From: Zygaena filipendulae
Lineage: Eukaryota > Arthropoda > Insecta > Lepidoptera > Zygaenidae
Assembly: GCA_907165275.2 (NCBI GenBank)
Contig: OU015664.1
Span: forward strand, 11,866,001 to 11,930,000
DNA length: 64,000 bases
Reading direction: 5' to 3'
Shown: positions 46,566-53,559 of the stretch, one piece after another
How positions within the stretch are numbered: the stretch's first letter is position 1
Layout: each line of letters begins with the position of its first letter
Translations under genes and position numbers: made by a program
Notes under the pieces: model-generated
The model's database searches: none
Told to the model about the DNA's origin: nothing
The model's input: only the letters and a program-made list of their open reading frames with translations

Positions 46566-46655
46566 CCCCCTCACTCGGGTCCGCGCCTTGTCGTGGCGAG
46601 GGGGCTTAGTAGCGGCTGGATGCATCTTTCCCAGCCGTGAAGCTAAGCGGACCCG
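46566..46655 (+). ncRNA. HDV-like self-cleaving ribozyme, SART copy A
   Basis: P1 CCCCCTC (46566-46572) with GAGGGGG (46598-46604); P2 CGGGTCCG (46576-46583) with CGGACCCG (46648-46655); P3 GCC (46585-46587) with GGC (46595-46597); L3 TTGTCGT; P4 CGGCTGG (46613-46619) with CCAGCCG (46631-46637); J4/2 TGAAGCTAAG (46638-46647). Nested double-pseudoknot order is that of HDV ribozymes. The predicted cut is before 46566. Confidence 0.87.
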
Positions 46656-46670
46656 CTAGCATATCGTAAT

Positions 46671-46741
46671 CCCGCTCTGAGTGTCGTGGTCATGTCTCGC
46701 GGCTCAGAGTGGGACCGAGGGTTCACCGTCAAAAGTGGACC
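46671..46741 (+). promoter_or_regulatory. Structured 5' leader upstream of ORF1 (SART A)
   Basis: CCCGCTCTGAG (46671-46681) pairs with CTCAGAGTGGG (46703-46713), and GGTTCAC (46720-46726) with GTGGACC (46735-46741). Copies B and D keep the pairing with different bases. A conserved CTCTATAAAAAATTACCCC follows directly. Confidence 0.6.
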
Positions 46742-46877
46742 GCGAGGAAGATAACCTCTATAAAAAATTACCCCGGATCCCCCGCTTGTGGCGGTCGCCG
46801 GGGGGTTCGCCGGGGACGGAGGCCCGGATGCCAGGCCGTCACGGGGGGCATACCTCGAAAAAAATAGCAAAACAAAG

Positions 46878-49628
46878 ATGAAGCAAGCACAAATGACAAG
46901 GACTACCCAGGAGGGTCCTAGTCGCGACGCGGCTGGGGAATCCCTTCCTGAACCCGCGGGTTCAGGCAGCCCCCATTCGTCTCTGGGGGGGGCATCTTTG
47001 TGCTCTGGGGGGGAGGGGAGGGGCGAGGGAGGACCGCCTCTAGAACCAAGGTCCTCCAAAACACGACAACCTTTGCAACTCACACCGGACTTGACTTGGA
47101 GAGTAGAGGAGATAGAGGGGGAAATGAGGGGAGAAGCGGTGCTGCATGAACAGACTACGCAGAAGTTTCCTGCCGCGGAGCTGCCCTTGAGCCCTGAAAG
47201 ACTGTCCTGGACAGAGGAAAGAATGGAGCTGTCCGAATACGCTCCCGACATCTCGGAGGGAGGGGGAGAGGACTTGGCGAACCAATCGTCTGGGCCCGAT
47301 GACAGTGTGGTCGCCGCTTCTTCCCCATCATCGTCGACTATGGTTTTGCGGAGGAGCGAGGTGTTGCTGCCATCCGAACTGGACGACACAATGTCGGCCG
47401 CGTCCACGGCCGGCGCAGCGTCAGCTGGTGGGAAGAGGAAGCGCCATGAGCTGGAGGACTCGAGTGATATGTCCTCTGGAGATTTCATTGGCGCACCCCT
47501 TCCCAGGAGAAAAAAGAAATCTTCTCCACGGGCCGCACGAGGGGGGCGGCGCCCTGCGGCTACCGGCCGGACTGCATCCTCGTTAAGGGAACAAGATGCC
47601 CTAAGTGCTGGCGTTCTGGGACTCAACGCGGCTCAGCGGGTGCCCGTCGTACGCATCGAGAGGATGAACTTAGAGCGGGCACGAGCGAAGCTTCCCAGCC
47701 GCTCGAATGCTTCCCGGCCGGACGCTGCTCTCGGGGACGAACGTGGACAGGGGCGCTCGTCTTCCACTGGCCACACTATCGGCCCAGCCAGTGTCGGGCA
47801 TAGAAGATGTACATCCAACCCAGAGGATCTGGACCTCCTCGAGCTGGTGGGCCCCCTGGACCCTCGGAACCTGGCGGAGCGTGTCCTCAGAGCGGGAGTT
47901 GGGTCTCGTTCGGGAGTTGGCTCGATCTCCGCTAATGATGAAACGGCGAATGAGTTGCGCGACAATATCTTCAGAGACACGGAGATCGTCTGTAGCGTCG
48001 CTGCCAAATCCAGTAATTTGAAGGGTACCTTTATTCGTGCCCTAAAGGAGGCGGCGGCGCGAATCGAAGACAGGACCAAGGCTCTTACTGGCCGCTCCGT
48101 GTCTACTGAAACGGCCAAGCTAATAGCGGAGAATACGCGCCTCCGTGCCGAGGTGGAGGATCTTCGAAAGGAGATGATTTCCCTCCGCGCGGAGGTCGCC
48201 GGCACCCGGCACGCTCCACAGGCCGTCCCGGTGAGGCCGGAGGGAGATGTTCGGGCGCAGCCCCTCAACAAGGAAATCATGCAGGCCATCGCCAACATGG
48301 TGGATGCAAAACTTGATGGGAGGCTGCTCCCGGACAGACCCCGCCCGCCTTTGCGGCACGAGAGTCGACTGCCCGAGAGAACTGCACTGGAGCTTGGTCC
48401 AGGCCCCTCCCAGTCGCCGACAGCTTCTGTGGTTGCTGTGACGGGATCGCCAGCGCCCCTAGTCTTGCCTGCTCGTGCGACCCCGGAGGTCACCACTGAG
48501 GGGCGGCCAGCAAGAGGCGCCATGAAGGAGAAGCCAAGAAGAAAACGTAGGAGAAAGAAGAAAAAAAAGAAAGCGGCTGGCGAGCCCGATGCAGCAACTC
48601 GCCCCAGGCCCGGGCCATGCCCCCCACCTCTGGTTCCTGCGTCGAAAGAGCCCACTTGGTCGGAGGTAGTGGGGAGACGCAGAAGGATGGAGCGAGGCAG
48701 GGACCCCCAAACCAAAACACCGGTTGGGGTGCGGGCTGCTGGGAGATTAGTGCCTGGAACACAGGGCAGAGTGACGATGGTACCTGGGGCATCAGCACCG
48801 CGCGTAAAGTTGCGCCCTCCTCGCTCCTCAGCTGTAGTTTTAATGCTGCAGCCCGAAGCTGAGGAGCGCGGTCGTAGCTATGCCGAGATTCTCACCGAGG
48901 CCAGGACCAAAATAAAATTGTCCGACCTCGGTATTACCGGCATAGCGATTAGGAAGGCTGTCACTGGAGCGCGGATCATCGAGGTGCCTGGGGCGACCAG
49001 CGGAGACAAGGCTGATGCACTCGCTGCCGAACTACGCAGAGTTCTCCCCGAGCAAGATGTCCGGGTCACCAGACCGATGAAAAGCGCGGAATTGCGCATT
49101 GCCGGTCTGGATGATTCCGTGACTGCCGGGGATGTGGCTGCCGCGGTCGCCCTAAAGGGCCAATGTCCGGAGTCTGCCATCTCTGTCGGAGGAATACGAC
49201 AGACTCCCTACGGAACGGGCACTGTCTGGGTTAAGTGTCCAGTCTTGGCTGCCAGAACACTGGCAAATGAAGGGCGCCTTCTTGTGGGCTGGGTGGTGGC
49301 ACGGGTCACTCTTCTGGATCCGAGGCCCCTTCGGTGCTACCGCTGCCTGCACAACGGGCATGTGGGGCGAATTTGCACCGAAGGAACAGATAGGAGTGGC
49401 CTGTGCTACCGCTGTGGCGAGCCAGGTCACGTGGCGGTTAATTGTTCCGCTCAGCCTCGGTGCCCTCTGTGCGCTGAGGCGGGTAAACCGGCGGGACATA
49501 GATTGGGGGCGAAGTCCTGCTCCGCCCCCAAAAAGTGGACGAATACGCGCCTACAGGCGGCCGCTAGGATCCCGGCCGCTGGTGCTACCCAAATTGCTGG
49601 GACTGAGGAGGCGATGGCAACCACGTAA
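46878..49628 (+). CDS. SART ORF1 protein (gag-like, three zinc knuckles), copy A
   Basis: Open frame begins at 46788 but the first codon there is GTG; the first ATG is 46878 (MKQAQMTRTTQEGPSRD), and copy B has an ATG at the matching point, so 916 aa is preferred. The N-terminal half is Ser/Pro/Arg-rich with a basic cluster (KRKRHELEDSSDMSS, then RRKKKSSPRAARGGRR), likely nuclear localisation. A heptad-rich stretch (LIAENTRLRAEVEDLRKEM) suggests a coiled coil, and a second basic cluster (RRKRRRKKKKKK) follows. The C-terminal third holds a conserved domain (YAEILTEARTKIKLSDLGI) and CCHC knuckles from about 49332 (CYRCLHNGHVGRIC, CYRCGEPGHVAVNC, CPLCAEAGKPAGH). It should bind element RNA and guide it to telomeres. 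The stop TAA overlaps the ORF2 ATG. Confidence 0.9.
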   Translation: MKQAQMTRTTQEGPSRDAAGESLPEPAGSGSPHSSLGGASLCSGGEGRGEGGPPLEPRSSKTRQPLQLTPDLTWRVEEIEGEMRGEAVLHEQTTQKFPAAELPLSPERLSWTEERMELSEYAPDISEGGGEDLANQSSGPDDSVVAASSPSSSTMVLRRSEVLLPSELDDTMSAASTAGAASAGGKRKRHELEDSSDMSSGDFIGAPLPRRKKKSSPRAARGGRRPAATGRTASSLREQDALSAGVLGLNAAQRVPVVRIERMNLERARAKLPSRSNASRPDAALGDERGQGRSSSTGHTIGPASVGHRRCTSNPEDLDLLELVGPLDPRNLAERVLRAGVGSRSGVGSISANDETANELRDNIFRDTEIVCSVAAKSSNLKGTFIRALKEAAARIEDRTKALTGRSVSTETAKLIAENTRLRAEVEDLRKEMISLRAEVAGTRHAPQAVPVRPEGDVRAQPLNKEIMQAIANMVDAKLDGRLLPDRPRPPLRHESRLPERTALELGPGPSQSPTASVVAVTGSPAPLVLPARATPEVTTEGRPARGAMKEKPRRKRRRKKKKKKAAGEPDAATRPRPGPCPPPLVPASKEPTWSEVVGRRRRMERGRDPQTKTPVGVRAAGRLVPGTQGRVTMVPGASAPRVKLRPPRSSAVVLMLQPEAEERGRSYAEILTEARTKIKLSDLGITGIAIRKAVTGARIIEVPGATSGDKADALAAELRRVLPEQDVRVTRPMKSAELRIAGLDDSVTAGDVAAAVALKGQCPESAISVGGIRQTPYGTGTVWVKCPVLAARTLANEGRLLVGWVVARVTLLDPRPLRCYRCLHNGHVGRICTEGTDRSGLCYRCGEPGHVAVNCSAQPRCPLCAEAGKPAGHRLGAKSCSAPKKWTNTRLQAAARIPAAGATQIAGTEEAMATT

Positions 49629-52600
49629 TGGAAATAAGTCCCCATCGTCTCCTACAGGCGAACCTAAACCACTGCGTCGCAGCCCAGGATCTCTTCTTGC
49701 AGACTGTGGCGCAGTGGTCCATTGATGTGGCCGTTGCCGCGGAGCCCTACTTTGTGCCTCCAAAAGACAATTGGTTTGGGGACACACATGGCTCCGTGGC
49801 AGTTATCACTGGGGTTAGGAATTCCCTCTCCTTTTCTCTCTTAGAGAAAGGAGAGGGTTACGTAGCGGTAAAATCTGGGGAAACCGTGATGATCGGGGTG
49901 TACTTCTCTCCCAACAGATGTCTCGCCGACTTCGAGGCGCTCCTGGACCGGGTGGCGGGCGTTAAAAGGCGCTCACTATCTCGATCAGTGCTTGTCCTGG
50001 GTGACCTCAACGCGAAATCTATGGCGTGGGGTTGTCCCAGGACTGACGCGCGCGGCGAGACCTTGGAAGAGTGGGCGGTCTCAGTGGGCCTCGATATTTT
50101 GAATCGAGGCTCAGTTAACACCTGCGTGCGTCAGCAGGGGGGGTCCATCGTGGATGTCTCGTTCGCTTCCCCTGCTGTCGCACAAAATGTTCGGGACTGG
50201 AGGGTGGTGGCAGGGGTTGAGACACTCTCAGACCATCTGTACATAAGGTTTGATGTCTCCCCCCCATCCAGAGTCCCGAACCTGAGCCGCCCCGGGAGGT
50301 ACGCCCCGACATTCCCGAGATGGGCGTCGAAGCGTCTCGATAGAGACGTGCTGATGGAGGCTTCCATCGTCAAGGCTTGGCTAGACCATCCAGCCAAGCC
50401 TGTGGAGGTCGAGGAAGAATCGGACTGGTTCCGGAGGGCAATGACGCAAATCTGCGATGCGGCTATGCCCCGGGCCAGACCTCGGCCCTCCAATCGTCAG
50501 GTGTACTGGTGGTCAGAGGAGATTGCCACCTTACGCGCTGAGTGTGTGGCAGCCAGACGCCAGTACACCAGGAGCCGCAGAAGAGGGCTCCGTGACGAGA
50601 CGATGGAAGCCCAGCTGTATGAGGCCTATCGCGAGGCGAGGAAGGCACTACGGCTGGCCATCAGCAAGGCCAAGGCTTCCGCTAAGGAGGAGTTCCTGGA
50701 GACTCTGAACCAAGATCCGTGGGGGCGCCCGTACAAAGCAGTGCGGGGCAAACTTCGCACTGCGGCGCCCCCACTCACACAGAGTCTCCAGCCCCAATTT
50801 CTGGAGGGGGTTGTGTCTGTGCTATTTCCAGACACCGAAGAGCACTCCCCCCCAGTTATGGCTCCCCCTCACTTTGAAGAAGAGGGAGAGCCCGATGTTG
50901 GGGCTCAGGAAGTAACACCAGCGGAAACACGCGCGGCCATCTTGAAGATGCGAGGCAGAACAACTGCCCCGGGACCTGACGGGATCCCTGGCCGCGCGTG
51001 GGTCTTGGCCTACGACGCCCTTGGGGACCGACTGGGCAGGCTCTTTACTGCCTGCTTAGAGTCGGGGCGGTTTCCCCGCCAATGGAAGTCGGGCAGACTC
51101 GTCCTTCTGAGAAAAGAAGGGCGCCCCGCGGAATCTCCCTCCGCATACCGCCCAATAGTGTTGCTGGATGAGGCGGCGAAACTCTTCGAAAGGGTCGTTG
51201 CTCGCCGCCTCATCGAGCACCTGCATCAGGTAGGACCCGACCTGGCCGAGAGTCAGTATGGGTTCCGAGAGGGTCGCTCAACGATAGACGCAATCAAGCG
51301 CGTCAAGGCCCTCTCGGACGAAACGACGTCCCGGGGCGGGGTCACCCTGGCGGTATCTTTGGATATCGCCAACGCTTTCAACTCCCTGCCCTGGAGCTGC
51401 ATTAGGGAGGCACTGCGGTTCCATCGGGTGCCTCCCTATTTGAGGCGGATTCTCGGGTCCTACCTAAGTGAAAGGTGCATCATCTATTTGGGACGGGGAG
51501 GAGTAACACTTCGGAGGGAGATGAAATGCGGTGTTCCACAGGGGTCTGTCTTGGGACCACTCCTGTGGAACATCGGATATGATTGGGTGTTGCGGGGCGC
51601 TTTCCTCCCGGGCCTCAATATCATCTGCTATGCGGATGATACCCTGGTGCTGGCCCGGGAGAAAGACTTTAGGGAGTCTGCCCGACTTGCCACGGCAGGG
51701 GTGGCAATGGTCGTCGGCAAAATCCGACAGCTGGGACTCAGGGTGGCCTTGGGAAAGTCCGAGGCCCTCTACTTTCATGGACCTCGGATGCGTCCCCCCC
51801 CTGAGTCCCACATAGTTGTCGGCGGTGTCCGCATCGAGGTCGGGTCCTCGATGAAATATCTCGGACTCGTCCTCGATAGCCGATGGGACTTTCGGGAACA
51901 TTTCCGCCGCCTGGCCCCCAAACTAATTAAGGCAGCGGCCGCTTTTAACTGGCTGCTGCCTAATCTTGGGGGGCCTAACGTTGGATGCCGCCGCCTATAT
52001 CTGGGGGTGGTGCGGTCGATGGCCCTGTATGGTGCCCCAGTGTGGGCCGGCGCCCTGACGGCCCGGAGTGAGAGGCTGATGAGAAGACCACAGAGAGCCA
52101 TGGCCGTCAGGGTCGTCCGTGGGTATCGCACCATCTCCTTCGAGGCGGCGTGCGTACTGGCGGGGTCTCCCCCTTGGGACTTAGAGGCCGACCTCCTTGC
52201 GTCACTTTACGAGTGGCGCACCGAGCAGTGCCTCCAGGGGGAGCCTCCCCCGCCAGCGGCGGTGGAAAGGCGAAGGTCCCATCTTCGACGGTCCCTCCTC
52301 GACAAATGGGAGGAGAGACTGGCTCACCCATCTGCCGGTCTCAGGACCGTCGAAGCTGTCCGTCCTGTCCTTAAGCAGTGGACGGACAGACGGCAGGGCA
52401 TCGTTACCTTCCGGCTGGCGCAGATGCTTTCCGGTCACGGTTGCTTCGGGAAGTATCTGTGCCGGATAGCCGGAAGGGAGCCGACGACCAGGTGTCACCA
52501 CTGTGTGGGCTGCGACGAGGACACGGCGCAGCATACACTGGAGGAATGCTCGGCGTGGTCTGAGCAGCGCCGTGTCCTCGTCGCGGCGATCGGAGGCGAC

Positions 52601-52798
52601 CTCTCGCTGCCTGCGGTAGTCTCTGCCATGGTAGGCAGCGAGATCGCGTGGGCGGCGGTCCTCTCCTTCTGCGAGGACGTCATGTCGCAGAAGGAGAGCG
52701 CGGAACGGGAACGGGAGCAGTCGCCATCCGCCCCTCCCAACCGCCAGCCCAGAAGGGGGCGCAGGAGGCGGGCTGAAGTGCACCTCCTGCCGCCCTAG
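49628..52798 (+). CDS. SART ORF2 protein (telomere-specific endonuclease and reverse transcriptase), copy A
   Basis: 1056 aa from an ATG sharing its A with the ORF1 stop (TAATG), the stop-start arrangement known from SART1 translational coupling. The APE endonuclease occupies about residues 1-230 (LLQANLNHCVAAQD, AAEPYFVPP, LGDLNAKSMAWG near 124, SDHLYIRFD near 200). RT: TTAPGPDGIPGRAW near 445, AYRPIVLLDEAAKLFERVV, QYGFREGRSTIDAI, LDIANAFNSLPW, GVPQGSVLGPLLWN, CYADDTLVL with YADD at 668-671, and YLGLVLD. A C-terminal CHHCVGCDEDTAQHTLEEC motif (about 956-975) is the R1-clade zinc-type motif. No RNase H domain, unlike the TRAS-like neighbour. It nicks TTAGG repeats and performs target-primed reverse transcription. 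All catalytic motifs look intact. Confidence 0.93.
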   Translation: MEISPHRLLQANLNHCVAAQDLFLQTVAQWSIDVAVAAEPYFVPPKDNWFGDTHGSVAVITGVRNSLSFSLLEKGEGYVAVKSGETVMIGVYFSPNRCLADFEALLDRVAGVKRRSLSRSVLVLGDLNAKSMAWGCPRTDARGETLEEWAVSVGLDILNRGSVNTCVRQQGGSIVDVSFASPAVAQNVRDWRVVAGVETLSDHLYIRFDVSPPSRVPNLSRPGRYAPTFPRWASKRLDRDVLMEASIVKAWLDHPAKPVEVEEESDWFRRAMTQICDAAMPRARPRPSNRQVYWWSEEIATLRAECVAARRQYTRSRRRGLRDETMEAQLYEAYREARKALRLAISKAKASAKEEFLETLNQDPWGRPYKAVRGKLRTAAPPLTQSLQPQFLEGVVSVLFPDTEEHSPPVMAPPHFEEEGEPDVGAQEVTPAETRAAILKMRGRTTAPGPDGIPGRAWVLAYDALGDRLGRLFTACLESGRFPRQWKSGRLVLLRKEGRPAESPSAYRPIVLLDEAAKLFERVVARRLIEHLHQVGPDLAESQYGFREGRSTIDAIKRVKALSDETTSRGGVTLAVSLDIANAFNSLPWSCIREALRFHRVPPYLRRILGSYLSERCIIYLGRGGVTLRREMKCGVPQGSVLGPLLWNIGYDWVLRGAFLPGLNIICYADDTLVLAREKDFRESARLATAGVAMVVGKIRQLGLRVALGKSEALYFHGPRMRPPPESHIVVGGVRIEVGSSMKYLGLVLDSRWDFREHFRRLAPKLIKAAAAFNWLLPNLGGPNVGCRRLYLGVVRSMALYGAPVWAGALTARSERLMRRPQRAMAVRVVRGYRTISFEAACVLAGSPPWDLEADLLASLYEWRTEQCLQGEPPPPAAVERRRSHLRRSLLDKWEERLAHPSAGLRTVEAVRPVLKQWTDRRQGIVTFRLAQMLSGHGCFGKYLCRIAGREPTTRCHHCVGCDEDTAQHTLEECSAWSEQRRVLVAAIGGDLSLPAVVSAMVGSEIAWAAVLSFCEDVMSQKESAEREREQSPSAPPNRQPRRGRRRRAEVHLLPP

Positions 52799-53187
52799 GG
52801 GAAGACGCCCGCTCCGAGTGTCCTCTGTACATAAGAGGGCATAGCGGAGCGCGGTACTAGCTCTCTCCCCTTACCCTCGATGTCTCTGAGGGTATCCCAC
52901 GGGATTCTGGGTGCCCTCTAAGAGAGACCCGAGGAGGAAGGCGCACCTGGTGTTCCAGTGCGCCTTCAACGCGAGAAGGTCGCCTCCGTCGGAGGCTCGT
53001 CGCTGGCGGGGAAGTGGATATGTTAACTACAGTTACCACAACCCCGCCTCTATTGCGACTGAGTAGGAACACCGTGGAGTTTTAGCCGGTCGGAGCCCGG
53101 CATAACCACCGCGCCAATCCCGAGGTGCGGTGGTATGCGACGTCCTTTCTAATAGCATTTCTCCACGTAAAAAAAAAAAAAAAAAAA
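52799..53187 (+). promoter_or_regulatory. SART 3' UTR with three conserved hairpins and poly(A), copy A
   Basis: Hairpin 1: GAAGGCGCAC with GTGCGCCTTC (about 52938-52966). Hairpin 2: GCCGG (53085-53089) with CCGGC (53097-53101). Hairpin 3: ACCACCGC (53105-53112) with GCGGTGGT (53127-53134). All have paired counterparts in copy B. SART-type 3' UTRs are known to be needed for target-primed reverse transcription. Confidence 0.65.
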
Positions 53188-53201
53188 GGTTAGGTTAGGT
53201 T
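53188..53201 (+). repeat. TTAGG repeat remnant between SART copies A and B
   Basis: GGTTAGGTTAGGTT only, so B and A are nearly abutting. Confidence 0.97.
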
Positions 53202-53559
53202 CCCCCCCGTGGACCTGCCCGGTTCTGTCCGGGTGGGCGGAGAGACAACTCCGACACGGCGCGTCCCCAGGTGGCGGATAGGGGAAAGCCCGCGATATCT
53301 AGTCAATGCCTCCGGGCATTGGCTAGGTATGGTGGGTAGGAGCTTTGCTCCCGCGGACCAAACATACATATCGTAATCCCGCCTCGCGGCGGGACCGAGG
53401 GCCCATTCTTATGGGCTGCGAGGAAGAAAACCTCTATAAAAAATTACCCCAAATCCCAAGCTCTGTCGGTCGGTGAAGGGATGAATGGCCGGGGGGTGCG
53501 GCCCGGTCGCTAGGCTGGCAAGGGGGGGCATACCTCCTTCCCAAAACAATAGCCAAGCC

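Larger units (their letters stand above)
46566..53187 (+). mobile_element. SART-like telomeric retrotransposon, full-length copy A
   Basis: 6.62 kb, close to the length known for SART1. It starts right after TTAGGTT and ends with an A-run followed by GGTTAGG, so the target is TT^AGG, as described for SART. Both ORFs are intact and overlap at TAATG. The 5' UTR contains an HDV-like ribozyme and a second covarying hairpin. Its ORF1 and ORF2 proteins are identical to those of copy C. Confidence 0.92.

Noticed and set aside
46643..48715. Antisense open frames of 327 and 360 codons opposite SART ORF1 (repeated at 57221-59293)
   Set aside because: They mirror the coding strand of ORF1. Their presence in both copies follows from copy identity, and the shorter counterpart opposite element B only tracks ORF1 homology.
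53202..53300. HDV-like ribozyme in element B
   Set aside because: I could pair CCCGG/CCGGG and ACCTG/CAGGT but found no matching P1, P4 or GCTAAG-type joining segment.
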